DNA from: Sva-07 sp038321235
GTDB taxonomy: Bacteria; Actinomycetota; Acidimicrobiia; Acidimicrobiales; Ilumatobacteraceae
Length of the DNA: 20,629 nucleotides
Direction of reading: 5' to 3'
NCBI GenBank assembly: GCA_038321235.1
Contig: JBBQEU010000060.1
Location: 1-20,629 of the forward strand
The notes beneath the pieces were generated by a model. It ran no database searches. It saw only the letters and a program-made list of their open reading frames with translations, and was not told the origin of the DNA. The stretch's first letter is position 1. Every line of letters starts with the position of its first letter. A program made the translations under genes and the position numbers. This document shows, in pieces, positions 5,880 to 13,998 of this stretch.

Positions 5880-7238
5880 GTGCTGACTGCTCTCGGGTTG
5901 TTCGGTGTCGTTGCGCTGATCGCGGCAAATGGGTATTTCGTTGCCGTCGAGTTCGCGTTCGTCGCTGCCCGGCGCAGTCGATTGCTCGAGCAGGCAGACC
6001 AAGGTGATCGGCGTTCGAAACGAGCGGTCGACGTCCACAAGCGACTGAGTTTCATGCTGTCGGGTGCCCAACTGGGCATCACCGTCACCACCCTGCTGGT
6101 GGGTTTCATCGCCGAACCGGCGATCGCCTCGGTGATCGAACCCGTGCTCGTCGCGGTCGGCATTCCCGAGTCCGCGACGTTCGGAATCGCGCTGACACTC
6201 GCTCTGGTCTTGGCCACGATGGCGCAAATGGTCTTCGGTGAGCTCGCACCGAAGAACCTCGCGATTGCGAAGCCGGAAGCGGTGGCGCGATCGCTGGCGT
6301 CGTCGATGTGGCTCTTCCTGCGGCTCGCCGGTCCGATCATTCGGCTCTTCGACGGGGCCGCGAATCGGCTGTTGCGGTTGGTCGGCGTCGAACCGGTCGA
6401 GGAACTCCGTGGCGCAGTGTCGACCCAAGAGCTCGACCTGATCGTCGACTCCTCTGCCGAGAGCGGCCACCTCACCGAGAGCCAGGCGGCGTTGTTGGAG
6501 CGGGCGATCAACTTCGGAGAACTCGAGGCGTCGGACGCCATGGTCCCGTGGAATCGTGTGGTCACGATCGACGTCGATGCCACGGCCGCCGACCTGCGTG
6601 ATCTCATGGCGTCGACACACTCACGGTTCCCGGTGGTCGACGTCGACGGGCAGGTGCAGGGCATCGTCCACGCAAAGGACCTGCTCGGCGTCGGTCGGGC
6701 CGATTACGACACGACCGTGGTGTCTCAGTTCTCGCACGAGATCCTCGCGGTCCCCGAGGCCGCAGGCCTGAACGTCGTGTTGGCCGAATTGCGCTCGCGT
6801 GCGACCGAGATGGCGATCGTGATCGACGAGTACGGCGGGCCCGCCGGCGTCGTGACCCTCGAGGACATCGTCGAAGAATTGGTCGGTGACATCGAGGACG
6901 AGTACGACCCGAGTGCACCCGGCGATCACGTCGAGACCGAACCCGGCGTGTGGTCGGTTGCAGCGTCGTCGCGTCCCGATGAGATCGAACGCATCACCGG
7001 CCTCGACCTCCCCGACGGCGAGTACGACACGGTGGCCGGTCTGGTACTCGACCGCCTCGAACGGATTCCCGAGGCGGGTGACTCGTTCACGGTCGATGGC
7101 ATTCGCGTCGAGGTGCTCGACGTCGATGGATTTGCGATCGAGCGCGTCGAGCTTCGTGTGGATCCAGTGGCACTCGCTGGGCTCGGCGACGACAACGCTG
7201 ACGACGCGGACGAGCCGCGACGCAAGGGCGAAGGCTGA
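5880..7238 (+). CDS. CNNM/CorC-type membrane protein (DUF21-CBS-CBS-CorC_HlyC), copy 1
   Basis: A membrane protein of the family linked to magnesium or other cation transport (CorC/HlyC/CNNM). The 452-residue product has an N-terminal DUF21 membrane domain (about 1-170) with NGYFVAVEFAFVAARRSR and the GAQLGITVTTLLVGFIAEPA and MVFGELAPKNLAIAKPE segments, two CBS motifs (about 190-310; SDAMVPWNRVVTIDV and VIDEYGGPAGVVTLEDIVEE) and a C-terminal CorC_HlyC domain (about 330-420; DEYDTVAGLVLDRLERIPE-like segment). The GTG start at 5880 is preferred because the family begins just before the first helix; an in-frame GTG at 5796 is the alternative, but it adds a non-conserved leader. It is followed directly by a paralogue (TGATG overlap). 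The transported ion cannot be inferred. Confidence 0.93.
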   Translation: MLTALGLFGVVALIAANGYFVAVEFAFVAARRSRLLEQADQGDRRSKRAVDVHKRLSFMLSGAQLGITVTTLLVGFIAEPAIASVIEPVLVAVGIPESATFGIALTLALVLATMAQMVFGELAPKNLAIAKPEAVARSLASSMWLFLRLAGPIIRLFDGAANRLLRLVGVEPVEELRGAVSTQELDLIVDSSAESGHLTESQAALLERAINFGELEASDAMVPWNRVVTIDVDATAADLRDLMASTHSRFPVVDVDGQVQGIVHAKDLLGVGRADYDTTVVSQFSHEILAVPEAAGLNVVLAELRSRATEMAIVIDEYGGPAGVVTLEDIVEELVGDIEDEYDPSAPGDHVETEPGVWSVAASSRPDEIERITGLDLPDGEYDTVAGLVLDRLERIPEAGDSFTVDGIRVEVLDVDGFAIERVELRVDPVALAGLGDDNADDADEPRRKGEG

Positions 7239-8611
7239 TGTTCGCTGCTGAGGCCGCCACGCAGGGGATCCAGGTGAACTGGGCCGGCATTGGTGTGGCG
7301 TTCGTGCTGCTGGCACTCAATGGATTCTTCGTCGCGGCCGAGTTCGCACTACTGGCGTCTCGGCGATCACGTATCGAGCAGCTCGCCGCTGACGGCGATC
7401 GTCGGGCCCGACACGCGTTGGCCGGCCTCCGCGAGCTCACGCTGATGCTCGCCGGGGCCCAACTGGGCATCACGATGTGTTCGCTCGGGCTCGGTGCTGT
7501 TGCGGAGCCGGCCGTTGCTGGAATCATCGAAGGTGTGCTCGGTGAGGCCTTCACCCTGTCGGATACCACGCGTCACGTCATTGCGTTCTCGATCGCATTG
7601 TCGATCGTGGTGTTCCTGCACATGGTGGTGGCCGAGATGGCACCGAAGTCATGGGCGATCGCACATCCGGAGAAGTCGGCGCTGCTGCTCGCCCGACCGT
7701 TCCGGTTCTTCGTCAGCCTGCTTCGTCCGCTCATTCGCCTACTCAACGGAATCGCCAACGTCACCGTCAAGGCCGTCGGTGTCGAACCGCAGGACGAACG
7801 AGCGCTGGCGCATTCACCGAGCGACCTGCTGTTGTTGATCGAGGAGTCAGCGGGTCACGGCGGCATCGCCGCCGAGGAGCACGAGCTGCTCGCTCGGTCG
7901 CTCGAGCTGTCCGGCCTCACCGCCGCCGATGCCATGACAGCGCGGCGCGACATCGTCGCCGTCGGTGCGGAGGTGACCGCCGACGTCATCGCCGCCGAGG
8001 CGCACCGGACGGGTCGAACTCGCGTGGTCGTGCACGAAGGTGATCTCGATCATGTCCGTGGTTTCGTACATGCCAAGGATGTACTGCGCCTCGCGAACGG
8101 CACGTGGACGTCCACACAGGCCGGTTCGCTTTCCCGCCCGATCATGGTGACGCCCGAACACCACGGTCTGGAGGATCTGCTGCTCGAGATGAGGACTCGA
8201 CGTCAGCACATCTCGCTCGTGGTCGACGAACACGGGATGGTGCTCGGGCTCGTCACCCTCGAAGACGTGATCGAGGAGTTGATCGGCGACTTCGACGACG
8301 AGTCCGATCGCCGCCTCGGCGATGCCGAACTGCTCGACGATGGTGGTTGGCGGATTCCTGGCACGATGCGCGTCGACCTGTTCGAGGAGTGCACAGGCGT
8401 GGCGCTGCCCGAGGGCGACTGGCAGACGGTGGCGGGGTATGTCATCGACGAACTCGACGAGATCCCGGCGCAGGGCGAGTGCGTGCGCACCGAACTGGGC
8501 GAGTTCGAGGTGGTGGCGATGGACGGCTACGCCATCGAGACCCTGCACGTCCGCCTGGGTGACGTCGTCTTGAACGCCGTCGAGATCGCGGCAGACCAAC
8601 AGGGCGATTGA
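7238..8611 (+). CDS. CNNM/CorC-type membrane protein (DUF21-CBS-CBS-CorC_HlyC), copy 2
   Basis: Paralogue of the preceding gene, 457 residues, with the same domain order: DUF21 helices with NGFFVAAEFALLASRRSR and GAQLGITMCSLGLG (about 1-190), a CBS pair (about 210-340; VVDEHGMVLGLVTLEDVIEE) and a CorC_HlyC domain (about 365-440; DWQTVAGYVIDELDEIPAQG). MAEMAPKSW-type chemistry in the third helix (VVAEMAPKSWAIAHPE) corresponds to GELAPKNLAIAKPE in copy 1. The ATG shares its A with the upstream stop (TGATG), so the two are translationally coupled and the proteins may form a heteromer, as is common for tandem CNNM genes. The sequences differ along their whole length, so the duplication is old. 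Confidence 0.93.
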   Translation: MFAAEAATQGIQVNWAGIGVAFVLLALNGFFVAAEFALLASRRSRIEQLAADGDRRARHALAGLRELTLMLAGAQLGITMCSLGLGAVAEPAVAGIIEGVLGEAFTLSDTTRHVIAFSIALSIVVFLHMVVAEMAPKSWAIAHPEKSALLLARPFRFFVSLLRPLIRLLNGIANVTVKAVGVEPQDERALAHSPSDLLLLIEESAGHGGIAAEEHELLARSLELSGLTAADAMTARRDIVAVGAEVTADVIAAEAHRTGRTRVVVHEGDLDHVRGFVHAKDVLRLANGTWTSTQAGSLSRPIMVTPEHHGLEDLLLEMRTRRQHISLVVDEHGMVLGLVTLEDVIEELIGDFDDESDRRLGDAELLDDGGWRIPGTMRVDLFEECTGVALPEGDWQTVAGYVIDELDEIPAQGECVRTELGEFEVVAMDGYAIETLHVRLGDVVLNAVEIAADQQGD

Positions 8612-8615
8612 TCGC

Positions 8616-9227
8616 ATGGCGTACCCGAGTCGGCTGCTGAACGACAACGAGACGGTCAGCGTCGACCTGCACCCTCACTGGTGGTTCCTCGTGGGGCCGA
8701 CGCTGGCGATCCTCGCTGCGATCGTCGCTGGGATCGTGACGTTGCTCGCGACGAATCCCGACGACACGGTGCGGATCGCGGCCGGGTGGGCGACGATCGC
8801 GGCGATCGCGCTCAGCTCGCTCTGGCTGGTCCAACGGTATGGGCGCTGGACCACCACCCATTTCGTGATCACCAATCGTCGAGTCATCTTCCGCACTGGC
8901 CTGCTCACCAAGCGGGGGATCGAGATCCCACTCGACCGGGTGAACACGGTGCACTTCCACCAGAGCATCCTGGAACGGCTCGTGGGTGCGGGCGACCTGC
9001 TCATCGAGTCCGGTGGTGAGTCGGGTCAACAACGTTTCACCGACATCCGTCAACCCGACCGGGTGCAGCGGGTGATCCACGCCGAGATGGAAGCGCGCGA
9101 CGCTCGTGGTCGCGACGGTGTGGTCGACGTCGCTGATCAGCTCGAGAAGCTGGAGGCGATGTTCGTTAGAGGCACACTCACCCCCGTCGAGTTCGAGCGC
9201 CAGAAGCGTCGGCTACTCGGGTCGTGA
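8616..9227 (+). CDS. PH-domain (bPH2/YdbS-like) membrane protein with SHOCT tail
   Basis: 203 residues. Two membrane helices lie at about 23-45 and 55-73, followed by a bacterial PH-like domain (about 75-150) with the hallmark THFVITNRRVIFRTGLL and EIPLDRVNTVHFHQSILERL. The last 30 residues, LEKLEAMFVRGTLTPVEFE and on, are a SHOCT (short C-terminal) helix pair, a motif found at the ends of many bacterial proteins and thought to aid oligomerisation. The exact function is unknown. It starts 4 nt after the CNNM copy 2 stop, and its stop overlaps the next start (GTGA), so it belongs to the same operon. That context would fit a membrane-associated accessory role, but this is inference. Confidence 0.88.
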   Translation: MAYPSRLLNDNETVSVDLHPHWWFLVGPTLAILAAIVAGIVTLLATNPDDTVRIAAGWATIAAIALSSLWLVQRYGRWTTTHFVITNRRVIFRTGLLTKRGIEIPLDRVNTVHFHQSILERLVGAGDLLIESGGESGQQRFTDIRQPDRVQRVIHAEMEARDARGRDGVVDVADQLEKLEAMFVRGTLTPVEFERQKRRLLGS

Positions 9228-9931
9228 ACGCGCGAGTCGTCAGCCTCGTGCCGTCGAGCACCGAGACGCTGCTGGCGCTCGGTGTCGACGTCGTGGCGTG
9301 CACGAAGTTCTGCGAGCAGCCCGGCCGGGTGACGGTGGGTGGCACCAAGAACCCTGACATCGACGCGATCGTCCAGTTGGCCCCGGATGTCGTTGTCCTC
9401 GACCGCGAGGAGAACCGGATCGAAGACCATGACACCCTCGTCGCTGCGGGCCTGCGCGTGTTCGTGAGCGACGTCCGCTCGGTCGACGCCGGAGTCGAGG
9501 TCGTCCGTGAGCTGGCTGAAGCAGTCGATGTCTCGACGCCTGCCATCGACCAGATTCCGTTGATCGATCCACCGATCCGTTCGCGCGTGTTCGTTCCGAT
9601 CTGGCGGCGACCATGGATGTCGATCAACGCAGCGACCTACGGCGGCTCGCTCCTGCGGCGACTCGGTATCGAGTTGGTGACCGGCGGTGCCGACGTCGCA
9701 TACCCGGCGATCGACCTCGACGACGTCGTCGCCAGCGCTCCCGATCTCGTCCTCGTGCCGAGCGAGCCCTACGACTTCACGGCGACGCACCTCGACGAAC
9801 TCGCACGGGCTCTCCCATCTACCCAGATCCACAGGATCGATGGACAGGATCTGTTCTGGTGGGGTGTACGAACGCCTGGGGCTGTCTCCCGCCTGACCGA
9901 GTTCCTGGACGACGTCGAGTTGGCCAGATAG
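9224..9931 (+). CDS. Helical-backbone metal/cobalamin receptor protein (BtuF/TroA-like), no signal peptide
   Basis: A 235-residue type III substrate-binding fold (COG0614-like). RVVSLVPSSTETLLALGV at the N-terminus, VGGTKNPDIDAIVQLAPDVV and LVLVPSEPYDFTATHL are characteristic of BtuF-like vitamin B12 and iron-chelate binding proteins. Unlike transport receptors it starts directly with the fold: there is no signal peptide or lipobox, so the protein is predicted to stay in the cytosol. No permease or ATPase gene adjoins it. The GTG start overlaps the upstream stop (GTGA). A cytosolic ligand-binding or regulatory role is possible, but nothing in the sequence proves the ligand. Confidence 0.85.
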   Translation: MNARVVSLVPSSTETLLALGVDVVACTKFCEQPGRVTVGGTKNPDIDAIVQLAPDVVVLDREENRIEDHDTLVAAGLRVFVSDVRSVDAGVEVVRELAEAVDVSTPAIDQIPLIDPPIRSRVFVPIWRRPWMSINAATYGGSLLRRLGIELVTGGADVAYPAIDLDDVVASAPDLVLVPSEPYDFTATHLDELARALPSTQIHRIDGQDLFWWGVRTPGAVSRLTEFLDDVELAR

Positions 9932-9938
9932 GTCATGA

Positions 9939-9972
9939 GCGAGGTCCCTGACGCCGGGGTCCGGCTCCTCGC
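9939..9972. terminator. Possible bidirectional terminator between convergent genes
   Basis: GCGAGG (9939-9944) and CCTCGC (9967-9972) form a perfect six-pair inverted repeat around a GC-rich loop, in the 55-bp gap between the BtuF-like gene and galK. There is no T-run on either side, so it is a weak candidate. Confidence 0.3.
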
Positions 9973-9986
9973 ATCGCCACGCTGAC

Positions 9987-10994
9987 TCACACGTGGTGGG
10001 CGCCGCGTGCGGCGTGCACGACCCAACCGGAGGTGATCGAGCCCGGCTCGCAGAGGGCGACCACGCAGCCACCGAAGCCACCGCCGGTCATTCGGGCTCC
10101 GAAAACGCCAGGTGTCGCCGCCAACCGGCCCACTGCGGCGTCCATCGCCGGAGTCGACGTCTCGAAGTCGCCTCCCAGGCTCTCGTGCCCTCCCTTCATC
10201 AGCCGCCCCGCTCGGGCATAGTCGCCGTCCCCGAGCGCCGAGGCGAACGCACGCACACGTTCGTTCTCGGTGACGACGTGGCGGGCGCGCCGCCACGCGA
10301 TGTCGTCGAGGTGGTGACGGGCCCGCTCGATGTCGTCGAGCGTGGCGTCACGGAGTGGGCCGATGATCGTCTCGGCGCGGCCGCACTCCGCAACTCGGTC
10401 GGCGTATGCCGAACCCACGAGTGTCCGGTGAGCGATGAACTCGACGACGACGTCGACGTCCGTGGGAATGGGAACCTGGGTGATCTCCAGGGTGTGGCAG
10501 TCGATCATCGTCGCGTGGCCCTCGGTCGCCGCAGCGATGCAGAGTTGGTCCATGATGCCGGTCGGCACGCCGGTGGCGGCGTGCTCGGCGCGTTGGGCAG
10601 CGAGCGCGAGATCGGTAGGTGTCCCGTCGAATCCGAGGGCCAGTCCGACGGCGCATTCGAGCGCTGCGCTCGACGACAACCCGGCGCCGGCAGGGATGTC
10701 GGAACGGATCGATCCAGTGAGACCGCTCACCGAGCCGATCTCGCGAGCCATCGCGGCGACGTAGCGAGCCCACGTCGGCGTGACCGCGCCGGGATCGTCG
10801 TTCACCGGGAGGGCAACATCGATCGCGCCCTGTTCGGCGTCGGAGGTCAGTTCGATCGTGGTGCCGCCTGGCTCGAACTCGATGGTGGTGCCCCGATCGA
10901 TCGCCATCGGGAACACCAGGCCGCCGGTGTAGTCGGTGTGATCACCGATCAGATTCACCCGGCCGGGCGCATGTACCCGTTGCGTCGACGCCAC
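9987..10994 (-). CDS. galK: Galactokinase (GHMP kinase)
   Basis: Transfers phosphate from ATP to C1 of galactose in the Leloir pathway. With the GTG at 10994 the product has 335 residues, slightly short for the family. It has the galactokinase signature GRVNLIGDHTDY (11-22), the GHMP phosphate-binding loop PAGAGLSSSAALE (101-113), the catalytic Asp in GIMDQ (Asp149) and the C-terminal GARMTGGGFGGCVVAL. In the signature the usual Glu of GEHTDY is Asp, a conservative change. The start was picked because a TANNNT box (11002-11007) lies 7 nt upstream; a GTG at 11003 would add three residues. No galT or galE is adjacent, so the exact sugar is less certain than the family. Confidence 0.9.
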   Translation of the reverse strand: MASTQRVHAPGRVNLIGDHTDYTGGLVFPMAIDRGTTIEFEPGGTTIELTSDAEQGAIDVALPVNDDPGAVTPTWARYVAAMAREIGSVSGLTGSIRSDIPAGAGLSSSAALECAVGLALGFDGTPTDLALAAQRAEHAATGVPTGIMDQLCIAAATEGHATMIDCHTLEITQVPIPTDVDVVVEFIAHRTLVGSAYADRVAECGRAETIIGPLRDATLDDIERARHHLDDIAWRRARHVVTENERVRAFASALGDGDYARAGRLMKGGHESLGGDFETSTPAMDAAVGRLAATPGVFGARMTGGGFGGCVVALCEPGSITSGWVVHAARGAHHV

Positions 10995-11001
10995 GAGGAC
11001 C

Positions 11002-11007
11002 ACCGTA
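11002..11007 (-). promoter_or_regulatory. -10 element, probable leaderless start of galK
   Basis: TACGGT on the minus strand, 7 nt before the GTG at 10994. It fits TANNNT with the same spacing as the other candidates in this window. It supports 10994 over 11003 as the start codon, because 11003 would lie inside the box. Confidence 0.45.
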
Positions 11008-11059
11008 GTCAGCCGCTCCGTTTGTCGTTGGGCCGAATCGCTCTGCAACACTCGGCCGC

Positions 11060-11968
11060 ATGCCACGTGCAGCGCTCTCGTCGGGGATCGAACTCGAGTA
11101 CACCACGACGGGTGACTCATCGAAACCACCGCTCTTGATCGTCAACGGCTACACGAGTCAGCTCATCTCGTGGCAACGGGGGTACATCGAACAGCTTGTT
11201 GCACAAGGCGTGTTCGTCATCCAATTCGACAACCGTGACGTCGGGCTCTCGACCAAACTCGACGGACGGCATGTCTCGCCGGGCGCCGTTCTGACGGCCA
11301 TCCTGAAGGGCGAGCCGATCCCGCCGGTTCCCTACACACTGTCGGACATGGCCGCAGACGGCATCGGACTGCTCGACCATCTCGGCATCGACCGGGCCCA
11401 TATCGTCGGCAACTCGATGGGCGGCATGATCGTGCAGACCATGGCGATCGAACATCCTGAACGGATCGCCAGCGTCACGTCGGTGATGAGCAGCAACGGC
11501 GACCCCCGGGTCGGCAAGCCGACATCCGAAGCGCGCGAGGCGCTCCTTGCGCCGTCACCGCCCGATCGCGACGACTACATCGCCGCGTCGTTGAACTCGC
11601 GGATCTGGGCGTCGACGAAGTACTGCGACCTCGACTGGCTGCAGGAGTCGGCCGCCGCCCAGTACGACCGTTGCTTCTACCCCGAGGGGGCCACCCGCCA
11701 ACTCGCAGCGATCTATGCGTCGGGAGACCGCAGCGAGGGCCTCTCCGCGCTCGAGGTGCCGATGCTGGTGATCCACGGCCGCGACGACACGCTGATCACG
11801 CCCGGGGGCGGCGAACGCACGGCGGAACTCGTCAGCGGCTCGCGCTACCTGTTGCTGTCCGACATGGGCCACGACCATCCAGCGCCGCTGTGGCCGGTGC
11901 TCGCCGAAGCAATCGGCGGACACGTCCGCACCAGCATGATCGACCAACCACTCACGAACCGGAGCTGA
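11060..11968 (+). CDS. Alpha/beta hydrolase (esterase-like)
   Basis: A 302-residue alpha/beta-hydrolase-fold protein of the esterase group that includes aclacinomycin methylesterase-like enzymes. The catalytic triad can be read: Ser119 in GNSMGG (117-122), Asp243 in HGRDDTLI and His271 in DMGHDHP. FDNRDVGLST (56-65) is typical of this subgroup. No signal peptide is present, so it should act in the cytosol. A weak -10-like AACACT lies 7 nt before the ATG. The gene is followed after 5 nt by an AMACR-type enzyme and then a PIG-L deacetylase, so the three are probably co-transcribed. The substrate is unknown; context suggests acyl or thioester metabolism. Confidence 0.9.
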   Translation: MPRAALSSGIELEYTTTGDSSKPPLLIVNGYTSQLISWQRGYIEQLVAQGVFVIQFDNRDVGLSTKLDGRHVSPGAVLTAILKGEPIPPVPYTLSDMAADGIGLLDHLGIDRAHIVGNSMGGMIVQTMAIEHPERIASVTSVMSSNGDPRVGKPTSEAREALLAPSPPDRDDYIAASLNSRIWASTKYCDLDWLQESAAAQYDRCFYPEGATRQLAAIYASGDRSEGLSALEVPMLVIHGRDDTLITPGGGERTAELVSGSRYLLLSDMGHDHPAPLWPVLAEAIGGHVRTSMIDQPLTNRS

Positions 11969-11973
11969 CACCC

Positions 11974-13134
11974 ATGACTGGACCACTCGAGGGCTACAAG
12001 ATCATCGAGATCGCGGGCATCGGGCCCGGCCCGTTCGCCGCCATGTTGCTCGCTGACATGGGTGCGGAGGTGATTCGCGTCGACCGGGCCGCCGCCGTGC
12101 GGGGCCCTCTGCCCGAGGGTCCGCACTTCGACGTGTTGCTGCGAGGTCGCAAGAACGTGGCGATCGACCTCAAGCATCCCGACGGTGTCGAGGCGCTCTT
12201 GACGCTGGTCGAGTCGGCTGACGCGCTGATCGAAGGGTTCCGCCCTGGCGTGATGGAACGCCTCGGCCTCGGCCCTGACGCGTGCCGCGCGCGTAACCCG
12301 AAGCTGGTGTTCGGACGAATGACCGGATGGGGCCAAGAGGGCCCGTACTCCCACGCAGCCGGTCACGACATCAACTACATCGCGCTCGCCGGCTCTCTCG
12401 CGCACTTCGGTCGAGCCGGCGGGGCGCCCGTCCCGCCGCTCAACATGGTCGGTGACTTCGGTGGTGGCGGCATGTTCCTCGCATATGGCGTGGTCTGTGC
12501 GCTCCTCGAAGCGCAACGAAGTGGCGAGGGCCAGGTGGTCGACACCGCAATGGTCGACGGCGCGGCGGTCCTGATGTCGATGTTCTGGGCGTTCAAATCG
12601 ATCGGAATTCACGACGAGAACGCTCGCGGTACGAACATGCTCGACACGGGAGCCCACTTCTACGACGTCTACCGCTGCAGCGACGGCGAGTACATCTCGA
12701 TCGGCTCGATCGAGCCGCAGTTCTACGCCGAACTGCTCCGCCTCACGGGCTTGGAGGGCGACGAGCAGTTCGCCAAGCAGATGGACAAGGCAGAGTGGCC
12801 GGCGTTGAAGAGCCGGCTGACCGAGCTGTTCGCCCAGAAGACCCGCGCCGAATGGTGCGAGGTGATGGAGATGACCGATGTGTGCTTCGCTCCGGTGCTC
12901 ACCATGAGCGAGGCGGCCGAGCATCCGCACAACGTCGAACGCCAGACCTTCATCGAGGTCGGTGGCGTCATGCAACCCGCGCCTGCGCCGCGCTTCAGCC
13001 GCACGCACGCCGAGGTGGCCAGCGCGCCAGCCCACGCAGGGGCTCACACCCGCGAGGTGTTCGAGGCATGGGGGATCGAGGCTGCCACGATCGATGGCTG
13101 GGCCGAGGCCGGAGCGATCCGCCAAGCCGGCTGA
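11974..13134 (+). CDS. CoA-transferase family III enzyme, alpha-methylacyl-CoA racemase type
   Basis: Alpha-methylacyl-CoA racemases invert the 2-methyl centre of branched acyl-CoA esters so that beta-oxidation can proceed. The 386-residue product resembles AMACR/MCR along its length: VIRVDR, RGRKNVAIDLKHPDG, GWGQEGPYSHAAGHDINYIA, NMVGDFGGGGMFLAYG, ARGTNMLDTGAHFYDVY and MTDVCFAPVLT. His131 and Asp161 are 30 residues apart, like the His126/Asp156 catalytic pair of M. tuberculosis MCR; Glu247 is a likely third residue. The ATG at 11974 has a GGAG ribosome-binding site 9 nt upstream (11961-11964). It follows the alpha/beta hydrolase closely, and the next gene starts 13 nt after its stop. A true CoA transferase of the same family is the alternative. 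Confidence 0.92.
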   Translation: MTGPLEGYKIIEIAGIGPGPFAAMLLADMGAEVIRVDRAAAVRGPLPEGPHFDVLLRGRKNVAIDLKHPDGVEALLTLVESADALIEGFRPGVMERLGLGPDACRARNPKLVFGRMTGWGQEGPYSHAAGHDINYIALAGSLAHFGRAGGAPVPPLNMVGDFGGGGMFLAYGVVCALLEAQRSGEGQVVDTAMVDGAAVLMSMFWAFKSIGIHDENARGTNMLDTGAHFYDVYRCSDGEYISIGSIEPQFYAELLRLTGLEGDEQFAKQMDKAEWPALKSRLTELFAQKTRAEWCEVMEMTDVCFAPVLTMSEAAEHPHNVERQTFIEVGGVMQPAPAPRFSRTHAEVASAPAHAGAHTREVFEAWGIEAATIDGWAEAGAIRQAG

Positions 13135-13147
13135 TTGGATGCGGCCC

Positions 13148-13963
13148 ATGGCCACACTCGTCTGTTTCCACGCCCATCCCGATGACGAGGTCATCAGCAC
13201 GGGGGGCACGATCGCCCGGGCAGCTGCCGAGGGGCATCGCGTGGTGCTTGTGGTCGCCACCAACGGCGACCACGGTGAGGTGCCCGACGATCTCGGCCCA
13301 GACGAGTCCCTGGTCGACCGGCGGCAAGCTGAGACCGAAGCGTCGGCTCGGGTGCTCGGCATCGATCATGTCGTGTGGTTGGGATACACCGACTCGGGCA
13401 TGACGGGTTGGGAGCAGAACAGCGACCCCAACAGCTTCCATCTCGCCGACGTCGAGGAGGCGGGCGAGCGGCTCGCTGAAGTTCTTCGATCGGAATCGGC
13501 CGACGTGCTCACGATCTACGACTGGCACGGCAACTACGGCCACCCCGACCACATCGCGGTCCACCGAGTCGGACTTGCGGCCTCGCGGCTCGTGCCCGAC
13601 GTTCGAGTGCTCGAAGCGACGATGAACCGCGATGCGTTCGTGCGGATGATCGAAGCAGCCCGCGAGGCGGGCGCCCAGTTGGGGAGCCCCGACGGCGATC
13701 AGGACGAGTTCGATCCCACCGGGCCAGCCGACGACGGCAACCCGATGGGCACACCCGAGGCGGAGTTGACCTTGTCGGTCGATGTCTCGGCCCATCTCGA
13801 CGCCAAACGAGACGCGATGCGCTGTCATCGCAGCCAGATCGAAGACACGTCGTTCTTCCTGCAGATGCCCGGCGAAGCCTTCGCTGCGTCCTTCGGCACC
13901 GAGTGGTTCATCGAACACGACGCGCAGCCGCCTGTACGCGCCGGATGGCTCTTTCCCGACTGA
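13148..13963 (+). CDS. PIG-L family deacetylase (zinc-dependent, MshB/Mca-like)
   Basis: Zinc amidases of this family remove N-acetyl or amide groups from GlcNAc-type or mycothiol-type substrates. The 271-residue product has the metal motif HAHPDDE (8-14) and the second ligand region HGNYGHPDH (127-135). Actinobacterial relatives include the mycothiol enzymes MshB and Mca, and the size and motif spacing fit that branch, but I cannot choose between them or exclude another substrate. The ATG at 13148 was taken because the fold begins directly there; an ATG nine bases upstream (13139) is possible. If it is Mca-like, it would act in thiol-conjugate detoxification, which would connect with the thiol genes at 1376-4908, though that is speculation. 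Confidence 0.9.
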   Translation: MATLVCFHAHPDDEVISTGGTIARAAAEGHRVVLVVATNGDHGEVPDDLGPDESLVDRRQAETEASARVLGIDHVVWLGYTDSGMTGWEQNSDPNSFHLADVEEAGERLAEVLRSESADVLTIYDWHGNYGHPDHIAVHRVGLAASRLVPDVRVLEATMNRDAFVRMIEAAREAGAQLGSPDGDQDEFDPTGPADDGNPMGTPEAELTLSVDVSAHLDAKRDAMRCHRSQIEDTSFFLQMPGEAFAASFGTEWFIEHDAQPPVRAGWLFPD

Positions 13964-13998
13964 CGGTGAGATCCGCCGATCATCGGCCAGACTCCGAC

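Noticed and set aside
9100..9224. Cobalamin riboswitch ahead of the BtuF-like gene
   Set aside because: The start overlaps the preceding coding sequence, leaving no leader, and no B12-box sequence was seen.
9993..11138. Long plus-strand frame opposite galK
   Set aside because: Galactokinase motifs on the minus strand are unmistakable; the plus-strand translation is low-complexity Arg/Gly/Asp without motifs.
11845..13362. Long minus-strand frame opposite the CoA-transferase family III gene
   Set aside because: The plus-strand AMACR motifs and GGAG site are convincing; the antisense frame has no recognisable domain.
13148..13963. Firm assignment as mycothiol enzyme MshB or Mca
   Set aside because: The zinc motifs fit the PIG-L family, but no residue that I can read separates MshB, Mca and other deacetylases, and no other msh gene is in the window.
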